In this document: positions 21,401-32,752 of the stretch, piece by piece
How positions within the stretch are numbered: the first letter of the stretch is position 1
How the letters are laid out: every line of letters begins with the position of its first letter
Assembly (NCBI GenBank): GCA_025201705.1
Contig: MU616852.1
Span: 2,926-36,575, forward strand
DNA length: 33,650 bases
Source: Dissophora ornata
Lineage: Eukaryota; Mortierellomycota; Mortierellomycetes; Mortierellales; Mortierellaceae
Direction of reading: 5' to 3'
Notes under the pieces: generated by a model
What the model was told of the DNA's origin: nothing
What the model saw: only the letters and a program-made list of their open reading frames with translations
Database searches by the model: none
Program-made: the position numbers and the translations under genes

Positions 21401-24285
21401 TCAGAGACCTTCCAGGGCCGATCCTTCTCATCCACAAATTGTTTGATGTAGTCCCGAATCTGGTCCTTTGTGAACGGTGTAATGACAGCCTCTTGAAAAA
21501 GGGTCTGGTCCGCTTGGTGATTACGGTCAACTGGTTGGAATTTATCACGATAATCAAGGCCAAGGTACTCGCTGCGGCAGCTTATCACCATTTGAACGCG
21601 CCATCCTCCTGGCCGATTGAGCTGGTTGCTCGTGTACAGGTTGGACGTCTGCCGACTCTCGTCATAACCGTCGCAAATCAAGATAAATTCACGGTGGGTC
21701 TTGAGCTCTTGGATTTGAGACTCGGTGAACCCTTCCTTTCGGAGTTGCTCAGCGATGAGTTCTTTTTCAGGATTTTGGATCATTGCAAGGGTGATAAAGA
21801 GAGGAATCCGATCCGTCGGTTTCTTGTAGCTTTCCCACAAGTCGCACTCGAGTTGCACGTTAAATGTGGATTTACCCGCACCAGAATCGCCTAGCAGCAA
21901 AAACACCTTTTGATCGCTGGAAAGGAACTCTTTGACTCTACTCATCAAAGGGAACAGTTCCCCATTGCGGACTCGCAGGCTGCTCTTGGCTTGCGGAGAA
22001 ATATATATGGACTCGATTCCCCGTTGCAGCTGTCGCTCTTTCAGTTGGAGCAAATTATCGTCAACATGGACCTTGTTCTGAACTCGATCGAGTAGCGACG
22101 AAGACGACAACAGTGGTAAAGAGAATTTGAATAAATGTGGATCTAGACCCTTTTTTCGACAAGCTCGATGAAACGTTTGTTTTTTGGCATCCCCGTCTTT
22201 CTTCAACTCATGTAGCAGGGTTTCGGAAGCTAAAGCATTTAATTGCTATTCGTGTTAGTGTTCGACATGACTTCATGCAGCCTTTTCTTTCCGCAATGTC
22301 AATAGTGATCGATAACGTGATTGCACCATCCTCCTTATCGCTCATACCTGTCATGACACTTCCAGACAGAGAAGCTACTTGAATTAGAATATCAAGAATC
22401 CATTGCTTGATGATGGCCTGCGAGCCCCACACAACATCGTTTCGATATATCTCTCCTAGAAACGCAACCGCGCCTGTTCGAGAGTCATTGTCGCACTTTG
22501 TATTAGCTGCAAGCTCGCCAAGCTGCTGGCATATTCCCCACTGAAAGGCGGGATCGAGTTGGCAAGGCGCTTCACGGACTAACGTCTCGAACTCAGTAAG
22601 CTGACCATTTCGAAGAAAGACACCTGCGGCACGCAACGCTGGATACCAGATACGCTTGCGGGTAAAACTGCAACCTTCTTTTAGACAATCCCGAAATTGC
22701 ATCCCGCTCTTGGCCAATCCGCTGAAGTCTTTGTACGCAATTTTGGCTATCTTTAAGACATTCGATGCTCCTGCCACTCCATCCTGGATATGTCCTAAGC
22801 TTTCCACCAAGCGAACAAGATCCAGACCTTTTACTGCGCTCACCAACCCTGCAACCCCCTTGACCACCTTTCCAGTGCGCCGCATCGTGGCTTTCCACAG
22901 TTTCTCGTCATCTGGGACGTACAGCAAAGCTTGAGAGGCGTAGGCTGCTAGATAGACTAGGCGCGGGTCAGCTTCATTCTCTAGTGCGCTCAAATAGTCT
23001 GCGAGAGGCGTACGGAGATTTTCGTGGTCTAGGCCCTTGACATCGCTATCGACCATGGCATCCAAGACATGCGACACCGTCTGTGTTAACTGGTTGATGC
23101 AGGTTTGCGATTGTTTGTGAGTGTTTGCTAGCCGCAAGTTGATGAGTTCTAGTATCTTGACCAAGTCGTCAGCATCAATATAGCCTAATGGAACGCGTTT
23201 CACTAGCTGCGCCAGTCCTTCGAGCAGATCAAAGTTTATCAATTGGGATTTCTCAATGCCATGGAAAATGTGATAGAGTAACTGTCGGAATTCGCCTTTA
23301 TCGAGGACAGGGACCAGGCGCACGACCTCAGCGAGGGCCTTTGCATCCTTGAGTTCCTCACGAAGGAATTCTCTAATCAGGTTGGTAGCCAGAATCTGCA
23401 ACCTTTCCTTCTCGCCGGAGACATGTCCTATGGCATAAAGCCATTGGATCTCGGCCTGATCGAGTGGATCCGCGGACGATTGCACCCATCGTAGAAGCTC
23501 AAGGCAGTAAACGAGCTGGGATACGCTTTCGAGACGCTCCTGGACTCTCGGCAGCTTGTTTATATTAGCAGGCTGCTGCATGTTCCTCGCGAAAATATGC
23601 GCTGGGGTTGGTGAGATATCGTAGGCTGAACATTCGTTCGCCGCAGGAGAAGGAAGTGGTGGTAGTGGAGAAGAAAGTGTACGAGGGCGAGAAACGTCAG
23701 AACGAGGAGAAGGAACGGATACCGGGCAACTGACAATAGTGTCGGTAGAGAACTCGTCAGTGCTATCAGTCATGCAATCTGAAATGTTGATGAGGGACCA
23801 CGTGTCACTGCCGTCGTGGAAAGATGGTTCGTCTTTCCGAACGAGTCCACTAGAAGGCATTGAATAAGAATATGCAGGGTGGTAATTTAGTCGGATGTCT
23901 GCATTTGTTTTGTCCAGAAACGAACGCTTTTAACGATCAGCATGCAATCTATCATCCCTTACCCCCATTTCGATTGTGACTTCCAGTGATTGTACATCCC
24001 TCTTGTCTTATGCCCATAGCTGTCAAACAGTTCCCGAAGCTCACAATGGGCGGCAGCGATCTTATTGCGCAGATCTTGATCTTCGGGTCGCAAGGAAGAA
24101 ACAAGCTTCTTTCTGACGGACCTTCTGATGCGGGATAATGCCTCTTGCGCCTCGTAGCAAAATGTCAGAGCCATGTCCGGATTTTTTGCTTTGTTTGCAC
24201 CTGCCAAATGCGCTGTGGCAAGCTCCAATGCATCCTGTGGCGAGAGGACTTTTCTCAGTTTCAATATCTTGTCTCCGAACGTCAT
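18460..24285 (-). CDS. NLR-like receptor: TPR-like, helical, NACHT, pentapeptide, WD40 (copy B)
   Basis: A 1864-aa paralogue of the receptor at 11392-17388, inverted and tail-to-tail with it. Exons, in gene order: 24285-23963, 23849-22348 and 22229-18460, with both intron positions and phases the same as in copy A. Residues 1-107 are the TPR-like N-terminus (LSPQDALELATAHL; KSQSKWG before intron one). A Ser/Pro-rich linker follows, then the unassigned helical region up to about 608. NACHT: Walker A GDSGAGKST (722-730), Walker B FILICDGYDE (790-799), sensor-like VISCRSEYLG. Pentapeptide repeats lie at about 1168-1222 (ADLRG, ADLSH, ANLDG). The WD40 array at about 1235-1825 has 12 regular repeats between two degenerate ones, 14 blades in all. 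The tail LHWRS...MKDVTGLTLLNKQLVEQRGAV matches copy A. Linker and WD40 regions have diverged most. I see no stop or frameshift. Ligand and downstream partner are unknown. Confidence 0.9.
18724..20238 (-). repeat. 12 diverged WD40 repeats
   Basis: Twelve in-frame repeats, eleven of 42 codons and one (the sixth) of 43. Unlike the array at 15361-17124, the scaffold itself has changed (SDH, KLH and RSH in place of SGH; APKG, SPLG, SPSG; GRLWD in the last unit), so these copies have not been homogenised recently. Confidence 0.93.
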
Positions 24286-25069
24286 TTCTGATGACCCCGT
24301 TCGCTTGTTTCGTTTGTCTACTGCCTTGAAAAAGAAGGGTGGTTATTACACGATTGCCTATGCGTCGCCATAAAGAGCATGAGACAGAGGTTCTTACCGT
24401 CCGGGATTGTCCGCACAGGAGCAAGGAAACAAGTCGGTCGAATGGAGTGGTGTTCACTTTACCTCGCCAGTTCTAACAGAGATGGATGTTGTCAAACAAA
24501 GAATTATTATCCATCGCGCATCCCTGGTGCAGATGCACCACTAGATCGGCAACAGACATAAGCTAATGGATAAATGGAGTTGTTACCTATGGGGCGCCAC
24601 TGAGTAATACTTGGTCAGGTCGAGTAGACAGGCCTGAGCGACTGAGTGAGGAGACACAGAGGGGAGGGAAAGATGAATGAAAGTCGCTCTTTACGCGCTG
24701 AGACGCGATGTAGACAGTGAGAAGAGGCAAGAAAGAGGGGACGAGGGAACGAGGAAGGAAAGAAACGGTGTGATCATTGAAGCACCACTCCAAAGGATTC
24801 AACTGCTTCGCCTCGCATGACGAGGAATACACTGTCTTGGAAGATGCAAAGCGTTCTGAGCGTCCCATGCTTTTTTTACAGCAGGTTCGTATTTTGTCAT
24901 CAACTCTCATCCCTGACCCCTATTGTGGTTTGACGTCGCTGGGAGATGCCGCAAGGCCTCCCCACAAGGTAAATGGGCAAATCCTTCTCTCCCTCTCTCT
25001 TTTTTCATGCGGTAGACTGGTATCGTTTATTTATTAGGACTACAACAAACAAACCACTTACTTGCAGGC
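24286..25069. other. Intergenic, 5' side of the second NLR gene
   Basis: No recognisable gene. Short open frames at 24379-24561 plus and 24587-24910 minus lack any signature. The interval must carry the minus-strand promoter of the NLR gene starting at 24285. Purine-rich minus/plus stretches lie at about 24650-24770. No convincing TATA box close to the start. Confidence 0.45.
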
Positions 25070-25440
25070 TGCAGCCCATCGGACACATCCTCATCTGCTG
25101 CTGACACACAGAACTTCGAGATGATGTAATCGCCTCAATCTCCCCATCTTCTCATCTTTCGAAGCGATGGCACCCTCAAAAGAACCCTCAAAAGAACCCT
25201 CAAAAGCGAGCCACGAAATCTTGGTGTTGGCGTCGTCCAAGATAAACTTCTTGCTGTATACATCAATCTTGGTGCTCAACTAGCTGCCGCCCGTTGACAT
25301 GGTTCTTGAGAAAGCTAATGTTGCTCTCCAGCAAATTCTTGTACTCGATCCCCTCCTTGATGACCTGATCCTCGCTGGTGAATTGCCTAGTTTTCCTTGA
25401 TCATCCCCTCAATCTCCTCGCCCGTAAAAAGCATGTGTAT
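25070..25440 (-). pseudogene. Broken copy of the 3' end of the BiP gene
   Basis: On the minus strand this matches the last about 130 codons of the intact BiP at 26616-28943, in order: EEIEGMIKE ([10 protein letters not shown]), then after a one-base insertion EDQVIKEGIEYKNLLE ([16 protein letters not shown]), then after another shift FILDDANTKISWLA ([14 protein letters not shown]), and down to the bases matching the HDEL end. It has stops, at least two frameshifts and a tandem duplication of a 12-bp unit (about 25174-25203, EGSF repeated). It lacks the ATPase and substrate-binding domains and has no terminal HDEL codons intact. It lies downstream of BiP on the same strand, so a partial tandem duplication is the simplest origin. 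Similarity further upstream, to about 25600, is too weak to claim. Confidence 0.75.
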
Positions 25441-26615
25441 AGCCATCTTCCAATGATGCCGACCACCGCACATACACTTGGTCGAGATGATTTTGCTTGG
25501 CCGTCTCGATACCGCCAGTCCTCTGACGTGTCCATCATTCACAATGACCCAATCGTTCTCCTCCTCATCCGCGTCTAGAATCGATGCTTTAAAATACCAC
25601 AATCCCGCCTTTTGAAATAACGCCGTCATAATCTTTACTGCACATGTTCATGCGTGCTTGAAAGTCGCCATGCATGGTGATGCACTCCTCCCTCGCAGGC
25701 GGCTATTTAATTGCCCTACTAGTAATCTTTCTGACATATTCTTGATGGACAATGAAACAATGAACAACGGTGGAAACGTTGACAGCTGCATCGTTGATTT
25801 TCTACTCATGGCCTATTCCTTTCCCTCTCCCCCTCCCCTCCCCCCCCTTTGATCTGCAGAAGTTTCGTGTTATATAATAATGCAATGCACTTTTCCCTGA
25901 ACGCCCGAGAAACCTTTAGTCTGTTTCAGTTTTTGCCCCCTCGCCCCCAAATTCCGGGAGGACGCCCAAAAGTCAATTGATATTCATCCGCGGAAGACGA
26001 TATCGACAAAGAAAAAACATTCTTCCACCGCCCGGTCCCTCCAATTCACCCGCAAAGTGTCTTGGACCCCCATTTCCACAGACCTTTTCAATTTGTCAAC
26101 GCAAAAGTCTTCCCGCTTTAACCCGCGATACTCAGACTTACAAAAAAAAAAAACACCAACAGCAGTAACAACAACAACAGCAACAACAATAACAATAACA
26201 ACAACAGCCTCTTTGGGCCGCGATTCATGCTCCATGCTGCTTCGCAGTTTACAAAACTCAAGACTCAAATTTCGCTACGCCTGAGATCTCGACGCGCTGC
26301 GAATGTACGCTCAGATAATCCCCTGCAGAAGTTCTTCGTACGCCATGAACTACGAAGAGTCACATGTCCGCCATTTATAGCTTTGTCGGTTTGCAGCTGC
26401 GAAAGAGGCTCTTTGTTGCACACGCTCCATCAAAGTTCTTGCGACTCTACCACTGGCTGCTCTCACAAAACCCTTTTTTTTTTTTTCTTATTTATTTGTA
26501 GGCTTACTGTACAACGCAGAAAAAACTAGCGAGCAAGAAAAGGGACCAAAACACCTCTTTTCGAATGTAATATTATTTTTTGATGATATGCAAAAACCGC
26601 TTTTGTAAGATGTAT
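25441..26615. other. Intergenic between the BiP fragment and BiP
   Basis: No complete gene. The interval holds C/T-rich tracts (about 25815-25850), a TATATAAT stretch near 25872, an A-run followed by a CAA/CAG/TAA trinucleotide-like tract, and a short patch at about 26399-26450 that weakly resembles NLR coding sequence on the minus strand. The frames 25977-26168 and 26227-26529 plus are not supported as genes. Confidence 0.5.
26155..26207. repeat. Imperfect CAA/CAG trinucleotide tract
   Basis: About 53 bp made almost wholly of CAA, CAG, TAA and ACA triplets directly after a run of A. It does not lie in a supported reading frame. Confidence 0.8.
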
Positions 26616-28943
26616 TTACAGCTCATCGTGCTCGGGCATATCCCCACTGGGGGCGGGGCCCGAACCACCGGCAGAGCCGTAAAGCTTCGAGGTGATGGGG
26701 TTAACAATCGCCTCAACCTCCTCCTTCTTCTCGTCCAACTCCTCCTTGGAGGCGGTGGTACCCTCAGACTCGAGCCACGAAACCTTGGCGTTGACCTCGT
26801 CCAAGATAGTCTTCTTGTCATCAGCGTCAATCTTGGAGCCCAACTGGCTGTCATCGTTGACCTGGTTCTTGACAGAGTAGAGGTAGTTCTCCAACACGTT
26901 CTTGGACTCGATCCTCTCCTTGATGACCTGATCCTCGTTGGCGAACTGCTCAGCCTCCTTGATCATCCTCTCGATCTCCTCATCCGAAAGACGACCCTTG
27001 TCGTTGGTGATGGTGATGGTCTCGGTCTTGCCAGTGCCCTTATCCGAGGCAGAGACACGCAAGATACCGTTGGCGTCAATCTCGAAGGTAACCTCGATCT
27101 GAGGGACACCACGGGGAGCTGGGGGGATGTTGGTCAACTCGAACTTGCCGAGCTGGTTGTTGTCCTTGGTCATGGCACGCTCTCCCTCATAGACCTGGAT
27201 CAAGACAGTCTGCTGGTTGTCGGCGGCGGTCGAGAAGATCTGGGACTTCTTGGTGGGGATACCAGTGTTACGGGGGATCAACTTGGTCATGACACCTCCG
27301 GTGGTCTCGATTCCGAGAGTCAAGGGGTTGACATCCAACAAGAGAATGGAATCAGCGGCAGACTCGCCAGAGAGGACACCTCCCTGGACAGCGGCACCAT
27401 AGGCAACAGCCTCATCGGGGTTGATACCCTTGGAAGCCTTCTTGCCACCAAAGAAATCTTCGATCAAAGAAATGACCTTGGGAATACGGGTCGAACCACC
27501 AACCAAGACAATGTCGTGGATATCCTTCTTCTCGAGACTGGCATCCTTAAGAACCTGCTCGACGGGCTTGATGGTGTTCTTGAACAAATCCATGTTCAAC
27601 TCCTCAAACTTGGCACGGGTCAAGGTCTCGGAGAAGTCGTTACCATCATGGAAGGAATCAATCTCGATACGGACAGACATCTGGGACGAAAGAGTGCGCT
27701 TGGCCTTCTCAACCTCACGCTTGAGCTTGCCCATGGTCTTGAGGTCCTTGGTGATATCCTTGCTGTTCTTCTTCTTGTACTGCTTCACAAAGTGGTCAAT
27801 GACACGCTGATCGAAATCCTCTCCTCCCAAGTGGGTGTCACCGGAGGTGGCGAGGACCTCAAAGACACCATCGTCAATGGACAAGAGCGAGACATCGAAG
27901 GTACCACCACCGAGATCGTAGACGAGAATGGTGCGCTCACCATCCTTCTTGTCCAAACCGTAGGCGATAGCGGCGGCGGTGGGCTCGTTGACGATACGGA
28001 GGACGTTAAGACCGGCGATGGCACCGGCATCCTTGGTGGCCTGGCGCTGAGCGTCGTTGAAGTAGGCGGGGACAGTGACAACAGCGTGGGTAACCTTCTT
28101 GGAGAGGAAAGCCTCGGCGATCTCCTTCATCTTGCCAAGAACCATGGCAGAGATCTCCTCGGGAGTGAAAGTCTTGGGCTCACCCTTGACCTCGACCTGG
28201 ATAACGGGGGCACCACCCTTGTTCTTGACGATGAAGGGGAAGTGCTTGATATCAGACTGGACATCCTTGTCATCGAAACGGCGACCGATCATGCGCTTGG
28301 CATCAAAGACAGTGTTGGTGGGGTTGGCGGCGTACTGGTTCTTGGCGGCGTCTCCGACAAGACGCTCATCCTCGGTAAAGGCGACATAGGAAGGGGTGAT
28401 ACGGTGACCCTGATCGTTGGCGATGATTTCAACGCGTCCGTTCTTGTAGACACCAACGCAAGAGTAAGTGGTTCCGAGATCTATTTTGGGAGGGAAGGCA
28501 AAAAAAGAAAGCAAGGGCGATTAGGAGATCAGATCAAAGAGGGGTGGGGATCGAGCAAGTGTTTCCTGCCGCCCTGTTTTGGCTTTTTGTCAGGACATAT
28601 CGCGACAGTCGAGACGCCCTGGTTGCCCTCTGTTCCTGAGAAAGACCGAGGCGCAATGCTGATCTGACGTAGCAAAGGGCGCCCGGTGTTGCCACCATAG
28701 TTGTCGAGAAGCTTTTTTTTTTTTGGGTCGCCTTCGTATTGCGCGAATCTATGGATCGACGGACAAGCAGACGCGATGGCGCCTTGCCCGCGAGCAGCTA
28801 TTGATGAGCTACTTACCGATACCGATAACGGTGCCGTATGACTCGCGAGTCTCGTCAGCATCGGCCTTGACGGTCGTGAGAGCGACCAAGCAGACCAATG
28901 CCAGAGTAAACAGAGCGAGGACGCTCTTTGAGAACTTTGACAT
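26616..28943 (-). CDS. KAR2: BiP/Kar2, ER-lumenal Hsp70 chaperone
   Basis: ATP-driven Hsp70 of the ER lumen, needed for translocation, folding and sensing of unfolded proteins. Exon one 28943-28817, intron 28816-28481 (336 bp, GTAAGT...TAG), exon two 28480-26616; 663 aa. Residues 1-27 form a signal peptide ([20 protein letters not shown] then ALTTVKA). The ATPase domain shows [12 protein letters not shown] (about 43), [20 protein letters not shown] and [10 protein letters not shown]. The linker is [13 protein letters not shown]; then the substrate-binding domain and helical lid follow; the last four residues are HDEL, the fungal ER-retrieval signal. Length and motifs are normal and nothing is broken. 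The first ATG after the TATA-like site was chosen because it gives the signal peptide. The intron falls just before the first phosphate-binding loop. Confidence 0.97.
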
Positions 28944-29060
28944 ATTGGAATGAGCGGAAGATGAAGAGATGAGGTGTGGGGAGGGGGGAGGGTGAGGGGG
29001 AGAGAAAGTTGATGATGAGAAGAGGAAAAAAAGAAAAGCGGGTAGGAGATGAGGAGGAGA

Positions 29061-29067
29061 ATATATA
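29061..29067 (-). promoter_or_regulatory. TATA box of BiP
   Basis: TATATAT on the minus strand, about 120 nt before the BiP ATG at 28943, followed by a pyrimidine-rich (on the minus strand) leader, as is usual for strong fungal promoters. Confidence 0.55.
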
Positions 29068-29301
29068 GTCTGCAGACAGATCAGGACCGCGTACGTGTTG
29101 ACGGGAGGTGGAAGGCAATGGAAAGTGTCTGAGCCAATGTAATAGAAGTGGTGGCACCGTAGGAAGCAGGCAGCTCGCAGCAGCGCCCTGTGTGCATGCC
29201 TCCCTGTGCAACAGCTGGAATGGGACGCAACGCAGCAAATAGAAAGGGGAGACACACCCAATGTATCTGGCAGCGTATGATTGGCGGAGGCCTGCCCTTG
29301 T

Positions 29302-29308
29302 TGACGTG
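29302..29308 (+). promoter_or_regulatory. TGACGTG, candidate unfolded-protein-response element
   Basis: TGACGTG is the core bound by Hac1/XBP1/ATF6-type bZIP factors upstream of ER-chaperone genes. It lies about 360 bp before the BiP ATG. A CCAAT box on the minus strand lies close by (about 29279-29283), but not at the spacing of a mammalian ERSE. A seven-base match can occur by chance; the location gives it some weight. Confidence 0.4.
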
Positions 29309-29969
29309 TCAATGCCTGGCTCGCCATTCAAAAATTGCGTTTTAGAATACACCAAAACGAGCTGGGCCCTCGACCTTGAGAATCATTGTCTGAACTTTAA
29401 CTCTTCCACAGCGTATACGTGCCTCGCTTTATTATTATTTCTCTCCTCTCCCTCCTCTCTCCCATCCCTCTCTCACCCAATGGGCTCGCTCCAGCAGCTT
29501 GGTGTGCGATCCTTGGCTCTCTGCTACTCGCTCCCGCTCTATTTCCTGCTCTAATTAATAGATTTCTGCTTATCAACGCTGGCCCATCCACACAGCAACC
29601 AGTGAGCATGCGACACATGGCCCTCTGTCCTTGATCTGTCCTCCATCATCCTCTGATCAGACCTGTGTGGCACGCTCCTGTGGAAATGAAATCACCTTGT
29701 TTCACAACCGCAATGACAAAGTGGTGGCGTAAAATCATCGCTTTGCATGCTTTTGCTCTCATTTCGCAGCAGCTCGTTTAGCTTGTTTCGATCTTCTTTA
29801 CGATCTACCGCACTCTCTTAAACAACCATGCTATTTTTATTTATTTCATTTTGCGTTCTGTCCCAAGTGAACCAGTGCCTGCTCTTACAAGTCCACTAAA
29901 GAAAAATACACACTTTAAATGCAGGACTCACGTATTTATTTGGGCGGATGTGCTACTGAAAACTAATTA

Positions 29970-29972
<3 letters not shown>

Positions 29973-30004
<32 letters not shown>
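29973..30004. repeat. Poly(T) run of 32, poly(A) in the HSP90 sense
   Basis: Uninterrupted T32 on the plus strand, 125 nt beyond the HSP90 stop codon. Read on the HSP90 strand it is A32 in the presumed 3' untranslated region. Confidence 0.9.
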
Positions 30005-30007
<3 letters not shown>

Positions 30008-30128
30008 TTGGCTTTGGGCTTTGGCTTTTCCACAAAAAAAGACAAAAATGGATAAAGTGGGGAGGTGACTATACATGTTCTTTTTCGTTCTTTGTTGCTA
30101 TTGTTGTGGTGGTGGTCGGTCTGTTGAT

Positions 30129-32342
30129 CTAATCAACCTCCTCCATCTCAGACGAAACTGGGTTCTCCTCCGACTCGAGCGCAGGCATATCCGATGTCGA
30201 GGTCTCCTCCTCCTCCTCCTCATCGATTGCCAAACCCAGCTTGATCATGCGGTTGATGCGGTCCGCAAACACATCCGTCTTCTCGATGCTAAAGCCCGAA
30301 ACAATCAGCGCAACATCGTACATCAGCAGTGTCAGGTCCTTCACCGTCTTGTCGTTCTTGTCCGCATCGACCTTGGCCTTCAGCGTCTTGATGATCGGGT
30401 TCTTCGGGTTCAACTCAAGCGACTTTTTCGAAGCCATATACGATGACATTGACGAGTCACGCAACGCCTGCGCTTTCATGATACGTTCCATGTTCGACGA
30501 CCAACCAAATGCTCCCGTGACCAGGACGCAAGGCGATTCTGAGATACGGTTCGAGATCAACACCTTCTCAACCTTGTCGCCGAGAATCTCCTTGATCTGA
30601 GTGCAGAGACCCTCATACGACTTCTCCTCGGCCTCACGGGCAGCCTTCTCGTCATCGTCCTCCTCAAGCTCAAGGCCTTCCTTCGTGACAGAGACCAGCT
30701 TCTTGCCATCGAATTCCTTGAGCTGGGCGACAGCGTACTCGTCAATGGGGTCGACCATGAACAGGACCTCGTAGCCCTTCTTCTTCAAAACCTCAAGGAA
30801 AGGCGAGTTTTCGACCGCCGTACGGGACTCGCCAGTAATATAGTAGATGTTCTTCTGCTTCTCTGGCATGCGGGTGACATAGTCCTTGAGCGAAGTCATC
30901 TCGTCCGACGACTTGGTAGAGTGGTAGCGGAGCAAGTCAGCGAGCTTGTTGCGGTTCTGAGCATCTTCGTGGACACCGAGCTTGATGTTCTTGGCAAAGG
31001 CCTCGTAGAACTTGGCAAACTGCTCCTTGTCCTCAGCAATCTCCGCAAACATCTCGAGACATTTCTTGACGAGGTTCTTGCGGATGACCTTCAGGATCTT
31101 GTTCTGCTGGAGCATCTCACGGGAGATGTTCAAAGGCAGATCCTCAGAGTCGACAATACCCTTGATAAAGTTGAGCCACTCGGGGATGAGGTCCTCGCAG
31201 TCGTCCATGATGAAGACGCGACGGACGTACAGCTTGATGTTGTTGCGCTTCTTCTTGGTCTCGAACATGTCAAAAGGAGCACGGCCTGGAACAAAGAGGA
31301 TGGCACGGAACTCGAGTTGACCCTCAATGGCAAAGTGCTTGACAGCCATGTGGTCGGCCCAGTCGTTGGTAAGGGACTTGTAGAAGGTCGCGTACTCCTC
31401 ATTGGTGATGTCTTCGGGGTTGCGGGTCCACAAGGGCTTGGTCTTGTTGAGCTCCTCGTTCTCGATCGTCTTTTCCTTGATCGTCTTCTTCTTCTTCTCC
31501 TTCTTGTCGTCCTCGTCCTCAATCTCCTCGATCTTGGCGCCTTCTTCTTTGACCTCCTCCTCCTCGTCCTCCTCGACTTCCTTCTCGGTCTCCTTCTCGA
31601 CGGCAAGCTGGATGGGGTAGCCGATAAACTCAGAATGCTTCTTGATGATCTCCTTGATCTTCTTCTCCTCGAGATACTCGAGCTGGTCCTCTTTCATGAA
31701 GAGGCGCATCTCCGTACCACGGCCGAGGGGCTCGTTAACAGTATCGCGGGTGATGGTGAAGGAGCCACCAGCAGCAGACTCCCAGATGTACTGCTCGTCA
31801 TCGTTGTGCTTGGAGATGACTTGGACCTTCTCTGCAACCAGGTAAGCCGAGTAGAAACCGACACCGAACTGACCAATCATGGAGATATCGGCACCGCTGC
31901 TGAGAGCCTCCATGAAAGCCTTGGTGCCAGACTTGGCGATGGTACCGAGGTTGTTGACGAGATCAGCCTTGGTCATGCCAATACCGGTATCGCGGATCGA
32001 GAGGATGTTGTGCTCTTTGTCGGGAGTGATGCGGATGTAGAGCTCCTTCTCGCTGTCAAGCTTCGAGGGATCCGTGAGGGCCTCGTAGCGGATCTTGTCG
32101 AGGGCATCGGAGGCATTGGAGACCAACTCACGCAAGAAGACTTCCTTATTTGAGTAGAAGGTGTTGATGATCAAGCTCATCAACTGCGAGATCTCGGCCT
32201 ATGGTTGTTACACGCGCAATGGGGAGCAGAAAGCATATCAAAGTCAGCAAGCGACCGCAGGTTTTTTCGCAAAGGTTTCGGTGGCAACTTAATGCAGTGA
32301 GTAGGGCGTGCTTACCTGGAAGGAAAATGTTTCAGTCGACAT
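30129..32342 (-). CDS. HSP90: HSP90, cytosolic chaperone
   Basis: Dimeric ATP-dependent chaperone of the cytosol that matures kinases, receptors and other signalling proteins. Exon one 32342-32316 encodes only nine residues (MSTETFSFQ); intron 32315-32199 (117 bp, GTAAGC...TAG, phase 0); exon two 32198-30129; 698 aa, the usual length. The N-terminal GHKL ATPase shows [20 protein letters not shown] and [14 protein letters not shown] highly charged linker lies at about 218-262 (Glu/Lys-rich). The middle domain carries [16 protein letters not shown], and the end is MEEVD, the TPR-cochaperone docking signal of the cytosolic form. HSP90 is the classic partner of NLR receptors in plants and animals; proximity here does not show a link. 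I did not find a perfect three-part heat-shock element upstream. Confidence 0.97.
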
Positions 32343-32715
32343 GATGTATTGATGTGTTGTGTAGCAAAAGATAAAAGTGTACGGGGGGAGAAAGGTAAGC
32401 GGGTGTAGCCTTTGTCTTCTAGAGGGGGGCAGGTGAGTGGTGGTGGTGGTGGTGTTGGCGGTGGGAATGTAAGAGTGAAGAAAGATGAGGAATGCGATTC
32501 GCAGCAGGGATGGAGCCGATATTTATGCAGACGTCAAGGAGCGACGCCGTCGCCACTGTGTTTCGTCGGTTTCCATCTGGTTCTGCGAGCCCTCTCTATC
32601 TGCACACAGAGATAGCACGCCTCTCCCTATCTGAATATGCTGCCTACGCAAAACTTTGACTTGTCTGAGACATGATTGGGTGGATCCTACTCGTTCTCTG
32701 CTTTTCTACGGGCGA

Positions 32716-32752
<37 letters not shown>

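Larger units (their letters stand above)
28944..30128. other. BiP promoter region and HSP90 3' flank
   Basis: Minus-strand order: HSP90 stop at 30129, its 3' flank with an A32 tract, then the BiP promoter. A minus-strand AATAAA (29934-29939) lies about 190 nt past the HSP90 stop. Close to BiP, a purine/pyrimidine-biased leader (28965-29040) precedes the ATG. No other gene is seen. Confidence 0.55.

Noticed and set aside
26580..28667. 695-codon plus-strand open frame opposite BiP
   Set aside because: It mirrors the BiP coding frame; long antisense frames are a known by-product of codon bias in Hsp70 genes. The product is a Leu/Gly/Asp-rich string without a family.
30921..32153. 410-codon plus-strand open frame opposite HSP90
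   Set aside because: Shadow of the strongly biased HSP90 frame; composition is Leu/Val/Asp-rich with no domain.
32430..32740. Heat-shock element before HSP90
   Set aside because: Several TTC and GAA triplets occur (for example GAAGTTC near 32714) but none with the nGAAnnTTCnnGAAn spacing.
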